NCBI GenBank assembly: GCA_032164295.1
Contig: JAJHTX010000005.1
Coordinates: 1,984,001-2,048,000 of the forward strand
Length of the DNA stretch: 64,000 bases
Reading direction: 5' to 3'
From: Inonotus obliquus
Taxonomy: Eukaryota > Basidiomycota > Agaricomycetes > Hymenochaetales > Hymenochaetaceae
The notes beneath the pieces were generated by a model. That model searched no databases. It saw only the letters and a list, made by a program, of their open reading frames with translations, and was not told the DNA's origin. The position numbers and the translations under genes were made by a program. Below are positions 11,478 through 21,306 of this stretch, in pieces; the first letter of the stretch is position 1; every line of letters starts with the position of its first letter.

Positions 11478-13144
11478 TGGCAGACGTCGGTACCGCAGTC
11501 GAGGTACCGTCGTCGACAGTTATTTCAGAGGAGACGGAACTGGAGCGGGAGACGAGGCTGACCGCGCTGGCCGACGAGGAGCAGCATAGGCGGGACTTGG
11601 AGGCGCTGGACGAGCTGCTGGAGCAGCAGAGGATCATGCGGGAGAGGATTGCGAAGCGCGAAGCTGAAGCTGCGCGCAGGGCGGCGAAGGCAAGGAAGCC
11701 TGCTCCCGTTACCGAGGAGAGCGCACCAGCCACAGCAGCAGCAGCAGCAACAGCAGCTGCAAGGACTGTAACCCCCACGACGGCTGTGCCAGAGGACTCC
11801 AGCCCCGCTACCGAGGTCCCAGCTGCAGTGGCAACAGCAGCAACAGCAGCAACTGCAACACTGGAGGCTGCTCCAGACGATGCTACCGCCACTACCGAGG
11901 CTCCCGTAGACATGCCTCCCAGTGAGCTCCAGCAGCAACAACAACAGCAGCAGGAGCTACCGCTCTTCCTTCCAGAGTCGCTTGCACATACCGACGAGCA
12001 GCTGCAGCAACAACAGCAGCTTCCTACTCCAGAGCCCGTCGACGTCCCTTCCACGGCTACCGAGCCGACTCAGCTGCAGCAGCAGCAACAACAAACACCA
12101 GAGGAGCCCGTCGAGTACGTTACCGACGTGGTAGAGGACGCTATGCAGCAGTCGCCTGCTCAGCCTCCTTCGGTAGAGGTGCCAGTACAGCAGCAGCAAC
12201 AACAACAGCAGCAGCTTGAGACGCCTGCTCCGTCATCGTCGGTACCGCTGCCTCCACAGCAACAACAACAGCTACCGCAACCATCGCGGGTCCCTCCCTC
12301 AGCACGTCGAGCACGGCCTTCGAAGAAGAAGCAGCCGCCTCCTTCTCAGCAGGAGCCATCACCTCCACGGCAGCAGCAACAGCAACAGCAACAGCGGCTG
12401 CGTACCGCCGAAGAGCTGGCAGAGGAGCACGGCCTCGTCATTCTCAACAGCATGGGGAAGTCTCGGTACCCAGGTCCTCCGCCGGTACCGTACGCCTATG
12501 CGTGCGAGAGGTGTCGGAAACACAACGCGGAGTGTGTGGGGCGGGAGGGGAAGTCTTGCTTCCTCTGCACCCTCAAGTGGCGTGTGAGGTGCGAGCACGC
12601 GTCTCATCGTAGGTCGCAGGCTCCAGCAACAGAAGCAACAGCAGCAACAACAACAGCAGCTGCTACCGCCGTGCCACCTGTCTCTCGCCCTCCACCGTCG
12701 GTACCGTCATCCGCCCCACCTCCAGCAGCAGCAGCAGCAGCAACAGCAGCAAAGCCGACCGCTACCGCCAAGACTACCGCGAAGAGGAAGAGGACTGAGG
12801 CCTCGGTAGAAGCACCACCCCCTCCCAAGCGCAGGCGCGCCCCTCCCTCGTCCAAGCAGCAGCAACAGCAACAACAGCAACAGCAACAGCTGCAGCGGCC
12901 TGTGGCCGGACCGAGCCAGTTCCCAGGCTCGTTCGAGGACATGCGCCGCTCCCTCTCCATGGATGGGGCGAGCGGCCGTGTCAGGCGACTGGCGGAGGCA
13001 CAACGGGACATCCGCGAGGTGTACCGCCTCGGCTCACAGCTCACGCGGCTCGCTGAGGGCACGCTGTCGCGGATCAACGTGTTGCTGTCAGAAGTGGAAG
13101 GGGAAGAGGATGAGGATGAGGATGAGGATGAGGACGAGGAGTGA
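9783..13144 (+). CDS. Retrotransposon-borne, convergently encoded Zn2Cys6-like glutamine-rich protein, 1101 aa
   Basis: Probably a nuclear DNA-binding or regulatory protein; the role is inferred. Exon 1 runs from ATG 9783 to 10106 (108 codons). A 56-nt intron (10107-10162) has GTGTGC, an internal CTGAT branch-like motif and AATAG. Exon 2 continues in phase to TGA at 13142-13144. The N-terminus is basic with an Asn run. The middle has more than ten Gln runs, Thr/Ala repeats and a Glu-rich helix (about residues 440-530). Residues 889-918 hold six cysteines spaced C-x2-C-x6-C-x7-C-x2-C-x7-C, within the range of fungal Zn2Cys6 binuclear clusters. Then come a basic patch, a helical segment and an acidic Glu/Asp tail. 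The gene lies opposite to gag-pol, between pol and the 3' LTR, and ends 391 bp from the pol stop. No frame damage is visible. It could instead be a captured host regulator. Confidence 0.75.
10107..10162 (+). other. Spliceosomal intron in the convergent gene
   Basis: GTGTGC...AATAG, 56 nt, containing CTGAT about 20 nt before the acceptor. The unspliced sequence has in-frame stops after codon 108. Removal joins two long open frames in phase. On the genomic-RNA strand of the element the intron is reversed and cannot be spliced, so it would survive retrotransposition. Confidence 0.7.
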
Positions 13145-13535
13145 AAGGTCGGCGCAGAGCTCGGTACGTCGGTAGTCGACGGTATCGAGGTGTTTGTTTC
13201 GTGTGCGATCGGACTGTCCGCGTGTTTCTGTTCTGAAAAAAAAAATCCCTGCCTTTGATAAAGTAACCAGTAGATAAAAGACTTGTAGTTTTATAATACG
13301 GTTGCAAAAAAAGTAGTGGTTTCGTACGAAAAGAGGGTGAAATAAGAATGGAGTGCAGAAGGTGAAGTATAAGAGGATTGGCATACCGATACCGAAGGAA
13401 GCTTCGGTATCGACGAATAACATAATATATGGTTAGACGCATAATGGGCGGAATCATAGGACTTCAAAAAAAAAATGAATCATAAGGCATGGAAATTGTC
13501 ATAAGGCATAGAGCATTGTCAGACGGTATCGGTAT
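13145..13535. other. Convergent gap between the extra gene and pol
   Basis: 391 bp separating two converging stop codons. It holds several A-runs (13236, 13305, 13464) and AATAAG-like strings that may serve as 3'-end signals for either transcript. No ORF is supported. Confidence 0.5.
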
Positions 13536-16500
13536 TCAATCCGAATCAGACGCTGAGTCGTCTTCGGTGTACCGATGTGGTGTCATCATTTCGTGCTCAT
13601 CCTCGCCCGACTTCAGAAGTTCTTCGATGGGAACAGAAATCTCCGAACGGGGAAAATAAGGAATCAAACGAAATGCAGCCACACTGAAACGGGATACCGA
13701 ACCATCCAACTCCATAATAATATACGTACCGGACCTAGTCCTCCTCACTACCACGTAGGGACCCAAATACCGAGGTTTCGTCTTCCTATCCAACTCCTTC
13801 TCGACTCGAGTGTTACGCAGTAGCACGAGGCTACCGGGGTCGAAATCGTAGTCTTTGATCGTATGCTTGTGGACCTCGGCGAAATGTCTGGCGTACCGGT
13901 GGCGAGCGTCTAAGACGATACGGGCTACTCGATCGAGGTCTTCCTGTCGCTTCTGCAGCTGTCTGGCACGCACGGAGATCAATTCGGTGGTCGAAAGCGG
14001 TCTACCGAAGTCTTCTACGAGATAGGTGGCTTCGGCGAGATCGAATGGCAATACTGGTTCGACTCCATGTACCATGTAGTAAGGCGACATTCCGGTATCC
14101 TTACCGATGGTAATTCGTTCGGCCCAAAATACCGAGTAGGCGTGTTCGTGCCATTTCGTCGCATTACCGCCGCTGGTCTTCATGAGGGCCTCTTGCACAT
14201 CGTAGTGTCGACGTTCCACGATCCCATTAGCACGAGAGTTGTAAGCGGAAATACGGATGTGGTTGATGTGATACCGATCGCGCAACCAGTCTAGCGCCAT
14301 GATGAACGGAGTACCGTTATCGGTAACGAGCTCTGGACAAGCGCCATACCGACATAACAGGTCCTGGAAGATAAACTGACCGATCGTATGACCAGTCTGC
14401 TTGCGTAGCAACCTAAACTCGGGATAACTAGTGAGCGAGCATCGAGCTTGGACAATATAATGGTATCCTCCAGACGCAGGCATGTGCTTTGTGTCGATAT
14501 GTATCTTCTGGAATATCGGCGCTACCGACGGTACTGATGGCGGTATCAACACCTTCGTCGTCTGTCGGTATTGACATTCGTCGCAGGTCCTGACGAAATA
14601 TTTGACATCGTCGCTGACAGATGGCCACCAGAACCTTTCGAGTAAGCGTTGACGTACGACGTAGACTCCTTTGTGACCGAGGTTGTCGTGCGCATCCTGG
14701 ACGAGGTTCCAGCGTTTCGCCAGTTCCACCACTAACTGAGGGGATTCCGATCGAGTCTTTCTCCAGAGTCTTCCCTTCTTCGTGAAAAATCCCGAGGCGT
14801 ATCGAACGAAGCCTTGGAGGTGCTTCTCCGGTATGTCTTCTGGTCGAATACCGGACTCGAGGAAGCGTCGAACCTGCCCCAGTCGAATTTCCTTCTTCTG
14901 GGCTGCATCGGTCTTCGGAAACTCCAACCTTGGCGATGCATCGGTTTCGCCGGCGGTATATACCTCCCCTAATCCCTTCGAGACGCAACTTATCGCATGG
15001 GTCCTAGCGGGGTTGACTGTCGAACTCGAGGGTGAAATACCGACTAATACCGAGGCGACGGTGCCAAGTACCGAAGTCATTACGAAAGCATAGGCATCGT
15101 CGATCCACTCCTCGAAGTCGTCTTCTTCTACTGGGTCTTCAGGGGCGGCTCTCCTTCGAGATAGTCCGTCGGTACAGGTGAATTCGGAAGCCGGTACATG
15201 TCGTAGTTTGAAGTCGAATAATAGGATACCGGCTATCCAGCGATTGATGGTAGCGTTTGGCTGGAGGTCTGGATTATTGATCATGCCTTTGACGTAGGCG
15301 GCGTCCATTTCTACCACGAAGGTCTTGACTCCATAGATGAATAACCGTACCGCTCGCAAGGCACGAAAGAGTCCGAACAATTCTATCTTCGGCTGTGAGT
15401 ACTGCGCTTGTACCGGCGACCAATTTATTGAACCGAATCGATTGATACGTCGTCTACCGTCAGGGTGTTCTTGTCCGAGGGTCCAACCTACTCCGATGAT
15501 TGACGAATCTACCGCGAGCACCACCTCTCGTTCCGCCGAATAGTCGATAGCTGACAACGCCGGGCACTTGATTACTGCTTCTTTGAGCTTGTCCATGGAC
15601 TCCTGTTCGTCGTCTCCCCACTGAAAATTTAAGTTCTTTCGTGTTAACTGCGTGAGTGGTCTGGCCATCATCGAGTAACTTTTGATAAAAACGCGTAATA
15701 CTCCTGCGGTACCGAGGAATCCTCGAACTTCGGTAAGCGTCTGGCAAGGCGGCCAGTCTCGAACTCGTTGTATCTTCGAATCGTCCGCTTCACGTCCGTT
15801 GTAGGTGAGTTTGTTACCGAGAAATACCGCTGCGTCTGAGCAGGCCTGGAACTTCTTGCCTGAAAACGTCCCTCCTACTACTCTGACTCGTTGCAACACT
15901 CTGTTGACGTCGCATAGGTGCTCGTACACAAACCTGCGAATACCGGGGTTGTCTGGCAGGGTTTCGAAAGTACCGTCATCGTTCTCATACCGAGCGAATC
16001 CTCCTAGGGTGATTACGTCATCAGCATACGGTAGAGCAACGTCCGGTATCTCTTCATTTAGAATAAAGGTTACGTCACCGTGCATAATCTGCAGCGAATT
16101 CGTATACCCCATGGGCAGTACCTTGAGTCGGTAGGCACCCAGAGGCGTTTGGATCGTGGTAAGGTCGCGGGATCTCTCGTCTAGTGCGCGTTGGTCGAAC
16201 GCAATCGCTAAGTCGAGCACGGTATAGCATGATCTCCCTCCACAACCGTCCACTAGGGTTTCGATGTTCGGCGGTACCGCTGAATCGCGAATTGATACTC
16301 CGTTTAGGTCCTGCAGATCGATTACGAATCGCAGCGAATCTCCATCTTTCTTGACCAGACAGAACCAACGGGATCGGTACGACGAATTCGATTCTTCTAT
16401 GACGCCAGCTTGTATCTTGTCCCGTAATAACTGGATCGTCTGCTTGAGTATACCGGGCGGTATTGGTATGTTCTTGCGCACCCACGGTACATGCGGTACC

Positions 16501-17273
16501 GTAGGCATTCGTACAGGATCGAAGTAAAGGGGGTCGAAGGTACCGCGTTCGGATTCGGTCCAAGCGAAGGCTCCTTCCTGCAACATCATCAGGTTGACTA
16601 CGAGGTCCTCTTCGTCTGGCCACAGAAATCCATCGGGATTTAGCTCGAGTGCGTCCATTCGTTCTTGAGTTAGTTTCGTTGTCGGTACGAAGGGTATAGG
16701 TTTCGTCGGTAGAGTTGGCATTCCTCGCAGTGGATCAGGATGTCTTCGTCTGACTATCCTGAATTCCTCCGGCAAGACTCCTGGAACAGGCCTCACCTTC
16801 TGCGCTACCTTTTTATATGCAAATACTTTGAGGTCGGTACCGTCGTTGGGATAGTCGAGCACCACCGAATCGAAGGAATCGTAATACTTGTCGAGCATTA
16901 GAGTGTTTTCTGATAATAAATACCTGAGTCGATTCGAGAGAAGAGACGGCGAGAAATCGATAAATGTTTTTCGAATGTTTTCAGTGTTTCTTGATGAACG
17001 ATACTGGCTACCGACGTGGTCGAGCATAGAGGAGTGGGTATGGTCGTCGGTACCGAGGATAGAGAGAATCGATTTGAGCGAAGAGTCGAGTGGATTTGGG
17101 ATATCGGTATCGAAATGGTTAAGGATTCTGGAGTTGGTAACATGTCTTGCCGTACGGTTTAGGAGCACCGAGAACTCAGGATCGTCTCGCCGACCACTGG
17201 TCAGTTCCTCGACTGGGCAAAACCCGAGTCCGGTACACGCGTGTAGTTTCGTACTCCGGTAGCGACCATACAT
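13536..17273 (-). CDS. Retrotransposon pol: reverse transcriptase, RNase H, integrase
   Basis: Intact frame of 1245 codons, expressed as an extension of gag by -1 frameshifting rather than from its own ATG. Around residues 270-480 is the RT: RFVIDLQDLNGVS, then LPMGYTNS and the catalytic YADDV. RNase H follows (AVDSSIIGVGW, QPKIELFGLFRALR, MDAAYVKG). The integrase has a His-Cys zinc finger (HDNLGHKG ... CDEC) and the D-D-E triad in HIDTKHM, VTDNGTPF and NGIVERRH. A GPY/F-type module (RYLGPYVVVRR) comes near the C-terminus, and I see no chromodomain. The order RT-RH-INT is that of Ty3/gypsy. The product would copy genomic RNA and insert the cDNA. Confidence 0.95.
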   Translation of the reverse strand: MYGRYRSTKLHACTGLGFCPVEELTSGRRDDPEFSVLLNRTARHVTNSRILNHFDTDIPNPLDSSLKSILSILGTDDHTHSSMLDHVGSQYRSSRNTENIRKTFIDFSPSLLSNRLRYLLSENTLMLDKYYDSFDSVVLDYPNDGTDLKVFAYKKVAQKVRPVPGVLPEEFRIVRRRHPDPLRGMPTLPTKPIPFVPTTKLTQERMDALELNPDGFLWPDEEDLVVNLMMLQEGAFAWTESERGTFDPLYFDPVRMPTVPHVPWVRKNIPIPPGILKQTIQLLRDKIQAGVIEESNSSYRSRWFCLVKKDGDSLRFVIDLQDLNGVSIRDSAVPPNIETLVDGCGGRSCYTVLDLAIAFDQRALDERSRDLTTIQTPLGAYRLKVLPMGYTNSLQIMHGDVTFILNEEIPDVALPYADDVITLGGFARYENDDGTFETLPDNPGIRRFVYEHLCDVNRVLQRVRVVGGTFSGKKFQACSDAAVFLGNKLTYNGREADDSKIQRVRDWPPCQTLTEVRGFLGTAGVLRVFIKSYSMMARPLTQLTRKNLNFQWGDDEQESMDKLKEAVIKCPALSAIDYSAEREVVLAVDSSIIGVGWTLGQEHPDGRRRINRFGSINWSPVQAQYSQPKIELFGLFRALRAVRLFIYGVKTFVVEMDAAYVKGMINNPDLQPNATINRWIAGILLFDFKLRHVPASEFTCTDGLSRRRAAPEDPVEEDDFEEWIDDAYAFVMTSVLGTVASVLVGISPSSSTVNPARTHAISCVSKGLGEVYTAGETDASPRLEFPKTDAAQKKEIRLGQVRRFLESGIRPEDIPEKHLQGFVRYASGFFTKKGRLWRKTRSESPQLVVELAKRWNLVQDAHDNLGHKGVYVVRQRLLERFWWPSVSDDVKYFVRTCDECQYRQTTKVLIPPSVPSVAPIFQKIHIDTKHMPASGGYHYIVQARCSLTSYPEFRLLRKQTGHTIGQFIFQDLLCRYGACPELVTDNGTPFIMALDWLRDRYHINHIRISAYNSRANGIVERRHYDVQEALMKTSGGNATKWHEHAYSVFWAERITIGKDTGMSPYYMVHGVEPVLPFDLAEATYLVEDFGRPLSTTELISVRARQLQKRQEDLDRVARIVLDARHRYARHFAEVHKHTIKDYDFDPGSLVLLRNTRVEKELDRKTKPRYLGPYVVVRRTRSGTYIIMELDGSVSRFSVAAFRLIPYFPRSEISVPIEELLKSGEDEHEMMTPHRYTEDDSASDSD

Positions 17274-19546
17274 TTCCTGTCCGGCTCGTTCGGATCAGTA
17301 AGCGTAATATGCTGCTCACCGCTTAAGAAGTCCTTGGTCTCGCATTCGGTAATGGCGAAGAAAGGTCTCCCAAGTAAAACCTCAAACGGCGCTTTTTCGA
17401 CCACGTGAACCTGAAGCCTCAGCTCAATACCGGCTACCGAGAACTTCGCGTTATGGATCATCCCCTTCGTGGACGACCTTCCGGTATCGGCTGTTTCGAG
17501 TACCATTTTCTTGTCGCTCCTTAGGTGCACTCCCAGCTTCTCCCACACGTCTTCCCTAATCAGACACATGACGGCTCCTTGGTCCAAGATCGCCACACAC
17601 TCGACGGAATCTTCGATACCGACTCGAACGGTACGCAAGGGCAGCGTGTCTTCTGCAGCCGGTAGACTACCGAACAATATCGACGACGGTTCTTCGGTAT
17701 CGAATGGATCCTCGTCCTCGCCAACACTGACTATATGCGCATCTCCAGGGCTGACCCTTCTCGCGGTAGTCAGGTCCTTCATCTGCTTCCTCAGCTCGTA
17801 CGATAGTGCTAATAGCTCTCGTTGGGTGACCGTGATGGGTGCTTCTAACGAACGAGCAAGGACACGTTGCGCCAGGGTTGGGTCTTCGATAGGGGCCACC
17901 GATCGATACTGCGGCGGCTGCGGATTAGTTGATGGTTGACTCGACCGCTGCGCGTACCGTGGCACTTCTTTAGGGGCATCAGTGCGAGGTGTGACTGGGG
18001 TCTGCTTGTTCGATCCGGTATTGGCTGGGACTTGGGGGTTGTTAGGCCTCGAGACGCGGGGAATTTCGACGCCATCGAATTTGGCCTTTCGTACCGCAGA
18101 AGCTTTCTTCTTGGCCTCGTTAAGCATGACTTCGAGACGGGCCACATCTTGGTCCCCTTCCCAATCGCGGGAAACGTCGGTAACGGCGGCGACCATATTA
18201 GAACCGTCGGTATTCGATACCGGTTGCGGTCCCAATTCGACGAGGTTTACTGAAGACTGGGCGGAGGACAGGTAGTCTATACGTTCCATCATGTTTCTAC
18301 CGGGTAGGGAGTTCGAAGGATAAGAATTGTCGGGTAGGGTAACACGTCCTTCGGTATTTCGTTTACAACGTCCCAGGGTAATGTATTCTGCGACCTTCGG
18401 ACAGGAACGAATGAAATGAGTAGGATCGCTGCAGAAGGCACAGCCCCCGGGGCGAGACTGCGGAGGTGGCTGTACGCTGGGTCTTCTTCCCAACTGCTCG
18501 ATCTGTAATTGAAGACTCCTTACGGTATCCCACACGTCATCTTCTTTCTTGACAGCCGGCTTCGCAGCTTCGGCTAGTCCGGTACGGGGTGCATCGTCGA
18601 AGAAGTCGGTACCGAGAATGTGTTCTGCGTGCTTCACGATCTGATCTACCGAATAGACTCTTCCAGGTTCTGGGTCGGTCTCCTTCGTCTCCAGCCGCAG
18701 ACGTAGACGTTCTCGAAAATTCCCTGTGAAGGCGGTGAAGAAGCTTCTTGCTGCTTCGTCCGCGGAGAAGGTACCGAGGTTTCGTAGGTAACTGGACCTC
18801 ACTAAATATTCGTTTCGGTAGTCGGCCAAATCGAGACGAGACCTGAACCCCTTTCTACGCCAGGTCTCTACGAGTCGATTGACGTCTTCTCTCGTGAACC
18901 TAGACCCTTGGGTTAACGTAGGGTAGAACGAGCGGATAGCTTCCTTGGCCCGGGCCCAATCAGCGGCGTCGGAGGCAACTCCAGGGGCGGTCTCCCATAG
19001 CTCAGCTACCGACGATGAGGCGTAATATTTGGCGTACCGAATCTTCTGGGCGTCGTCCAAACCGCAGTCCACAGCTATAAATTCGATATCTTCGAGGTAC
19101 CGGAACAGTTCTAACGGCTCGCTACCGTCGAACGACGGGGCATCCCTCGCTCCACGCCTGGGAGGTCTAGCTGCCATGGCGTTACGGAGGTGAGGGGGTG
19201 GGCCTCTTACTGGAGGAACTATGGTGGCGTTTCTGGGGCGTGACGGGGTGTGAGTGGTGTTGGGGTTTGGTGACTGTGATGTGATAGTCGGAGGGGTGCT
19301 GCGGCGTTCGGTACCGCTACGGTTGGTAGAAGTCTGGTTAGCCAGCGAATTCTCACTCGGTAAGATGAACTCTGGGGCTTCGTCAACAGGGGACGGGCTT
19401 GCCGAGAACAATTCTCTACCGGTAGAAGACGGTGGTAACGAACTCAATACCGAGACAGTACTAGAGGCGGCAGTTACTTCTTCTGAGATGGAAAGAGAGG
19501 CGAACGATAATTCCAGTGACTCGTCGTCTGAATACGATTCTTCCAA
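17201..19546 (-). CDS. Retrotransposon gag-protease polyprotein
   Basis: The frame covers a Ser-rich acidic N-terminal extension, a gag core beginning near APSFDGSEPLELFRYLEDIE, a CCHC zinc knuckle (CAFCSDPTHFIRSC) and a retropepsin domain. The protease has the active-site variant ILDQGA and a LLGRPFF flap-like motif. It would form virus-like particles, bind RNA and process the polyprotein. The frame opens at TTG 19546 with no ATG upstream; the first in-frame ATG is at 19177, just before the gag core. Translation may start there (659 aa) or at a non-AUG codon. The 3' end overlaps pol by 73 nt. Confidence 0.9.
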   Translation of the reverse strand: MEESYSDDESLELSFASLSISEEVTAASSTVSVLSSLPPSSTGRELFSASPSPVDEAPEFILPSENSLANQTSTNRSGTERRSTPPTITSQSPNPNTTHTPSRPRNATIVPPVRGPPPHLRNAMAARPPRRGARDAPSFDGSEPLELFRYLEDIEFIAVDCGLDDAQKIRYAKYYASSSVAELWETAPGVASDAADWARAKEAIRSFYPTLTQGSRFTREDVNRLVETWRRKGFRSRLDLADYRNEYLVRSSYLRNLGTFSADEAARSFFTAFTGNFRERLRLRLETKETDPEPGRVYSVDQIVKHAEHILGTDFFDDAPRTGLAEAAKPAVKKEDDVWDTVRSLQLQIEQLGRRPSVQPPPQSRPGGCAFCSDPTHFIRSCPKVAEYITLGRCKRNTEGRVTLPDNSYPSNSLPGRNMMERIDYLSSAQSSVNLVELGPQPVSNTDGSNMVAAVTDVSRDWEGDQDVARLEVMLNEAKKKASAVRKAKFDGVEIPRVSRPNNPQVPANTGSNKQTPVTPRTDAPKEVPRYAQRSSQPSTNPQPPQYRSVAPIEDPTLAQRVLARSLEAPITVTQRELLALSYELRKQMKDLTTARRVSPGDAHIVSVGEDEDPFDTEEPSSILFGSLPAAEDTLPLRTVRVGIEDSVECVAILDQGAVMCLIREDVWEKLGVHLRSDKKMVLETADTGRSSTKGMIHNAKFSVAGIELRLQVHVVEKAPFEVLLGRPFFAITECETKDFLSGEQHITLTDPNEPDRKCMVATGVRNYTRVPDSGFAQSRN
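17219..17225 (-). promoter_or_regulatory. Probable -1 ribosomal frameshift site G GGT TTT
   Basis: The heptamer is read in the gag frame as tcG-GGT-TTT, 15 nt before the gag stop and inside the gag/pol overlap. A one-base backward slip enters the pol frame. It matches the X-XXY-YYZ rule for slippery sites. I did not fold the downstream RNA. Confidence 0.65.
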
Positions 19547-19621
19547 AGCGGCTCGATTGCGTTGCCAGGCGTTCTCTCGACGTCGAGTCAGTTTGAACCC
19601 TCCCTCGCGGTGGGCTCTAGT

Positions 19622-21306
19622 TGAATGTGCGAGAACGCGGCCGGTATTAGAAATACCGGATGAGGGGGGTACGATTTAGATGCGTTGGGAGGGCCGGTAC
19701 GTGGCGGTACTAAGTCGTACAGTCACAGACAAGTCGTCAAGAGAGAATAGTAGGGCCTGGCTGGATTGATGAGTACAGGAGACTATAGGTGACCGCTCAA
19801 GAGGAGAGGTATCAGGAGACGATCAATACCGAGACGAATCCGTCGATACCGAGTCGTCTGGTGTCCGGTATTACGGTAGAGAGAACGAAGCAGTAGAGGA
19901 AGCGAGCTGAGGAGGTGTTTTTGATAGGACTGGTCGTGAGACGAGAGACGAGGGCGACGAAGACGAGAACGACGACTACCGGTATCGATACCGGTGACTA
20001 CGAGACGAGACGAACGAACGGGGACTTGAACGGGATGAGCAAAACCCGGACCTTCACTCTGGAAGTTCCTCTCAGATTAGCTGGTTTGCTACAGTAGAAC
20101 ATGCAGGCTATAAATACCATAATACCGTAGCCATTCAAGATACCAAATGGGGGGTTTTTACAAGTCGAATCGTACCGTAATCCGGTACAAGAAATGGAAC
20201 ATAAGGTCGAATCGAATGTAAAATTACAATCAGGGGAAACATAAGATGATGAATGAATAAGAAGTTTTATCAGGGGGTAGCTAAGAATAGGGTGGGACGA
20301 GACAAGAACCCAATGAAAACTCACGACGAGCGATACCGAGGTAGGGCGGCGATACCGACGTCGACCAGCGCTAAATTAAGGACGTGTCTCAAGCTACCGC
20401 ATGGGCGCTCCTGGCGATGTCCCTGTCGTAGGAGAAGCACGTCATCCTGATTTACCTTTGTTCCGGTATCATGATCCGTGCGGCGTCAGTCTGGGCGTCT
20501 ACCGATCGATCGGACGGCGTGCTCCGATGTAGACGTGTCGGTACAACCCAACCTTGGCAATGGGGTACTCTACCGTTCGGTACCAATCAGTACCCTGGGA
20601 TCGTCCCTGAGCATCGCTCTAGCCCCTCGATATCGACCGGTACGCGTCGCCTGACTCGACTGGGCATTGCTTGGCTTCCCCTCCGAGTCGGATCGATGGC
20701 CTCCTCCGAGATCGAAGCAGCGTACGGAGGACTTGATTCATTTCCCAACCTTCCTCTCGACGTAGATCTCCGATGGCGTGGTCTCGACCTAGCACACGTA
20801 ACGAACTCCGGTATCGGAGCGGACCATCGGTATCAACACCGGTATCGTCGGTATCGATGTATGGCGGTTCGGAAGGGCATACCGTCGGGCTTGGAACCTC
20901 GACCATGATCCAACTCTTCGCAGCAACGTATGGCAGACCGAGTGCAGCTTTGTGAGCCTTTTTCTATGGTATGGGCTGTCGAGGGCGTAGTATCGACTAG
21001 GTGTGGAGTATTAAGCGTCGGTATCAGGACGGGTGGACGGTACGGTATCGGTATCATCGGTATCGAAGTCTGGTGGTTCGGTACTATGATGGAAGACGGG
21101 CGTAGGGATTGGTGATTCGGTATTGGCGCAGAAGTGGACCAGTTCTCAATCGCTCTCAGCCTTGTCGAATCGCAGAAGCCTCGTACTTTGTTGGAACCGC
21201 AGGCGTAGATAGGACGGCAGAAGTACCGTGGTCCGAAGAGAAGTAAGAAGCGGTAGAATCGCAGAATTAAGCCCATATCGATCGTAGCCTCCGGTATTAC
21301 TCTTTA
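19622..21306 (-). repeat. 5' LTR of the retrotransposon (1685 bp)
   Basis: Same ends as the 3' LTR (TGAATGTGCGAG...ACTCTTTA in window orientation). It is 36 bp shorter, with one copy of a GAAGCGGTAGAATCGCAGAA unit instead of two. In element orientation it ends CACATTCA, and the gag frame opens about 75 nt later. Confidence 0.95.

Larger units (their letters stand above)
7903..21306 (-). mobile_element. Complete Ty3/gypsy LTR retrotransposon, 13.4 kb, with an extra convergent gene
   Basis: The element is bounded by two LTRs (7903-9623 and 19622-21306) and by a 4-bp direct duplication CCGA (7899-7902 and 21307-21310). On the minus strand the order is LTR, gag-protease, pol (RT, RNase H, integrase), LTR. 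The integrase after RNase H, and the RT with YADD, place it in Ty3/gypsy. Sequence beside the 3' LTR reads CGGGGAGA on the element strand, a plausible polypurine tract. I do not see a standard TGG primer-binding site after the 5' LTR. Unusually, 3.4 kb between pol and the 3' LTR encode a spliced gene on the opposite strand. Both long ORFs are intact and the LTRs are almost identical, so insertion was recent. Confidence 0.93.

Noticed and set aside
11152..12054. Long minus-strand frame opposite the polyglutamine region (and similar ones at 10569-11102, 11525-11944 and 12604-13077)
   Set aside because: They are mirror images of CAG/CAA and ACG repeats, giving poly-Ser/Cys/Val or Leu strings. 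The plus strand has an intron-consistent gene with a cysteine cluster.
19560..19621. tRNA-like GGTTCAAAC on the minus strand after the 5' LTR, and other GTTCGAAT-type strings
   Set aside because: No acceptor stem, D-arm or anticodon arm can be formed around them, so no tRNA gene is called.
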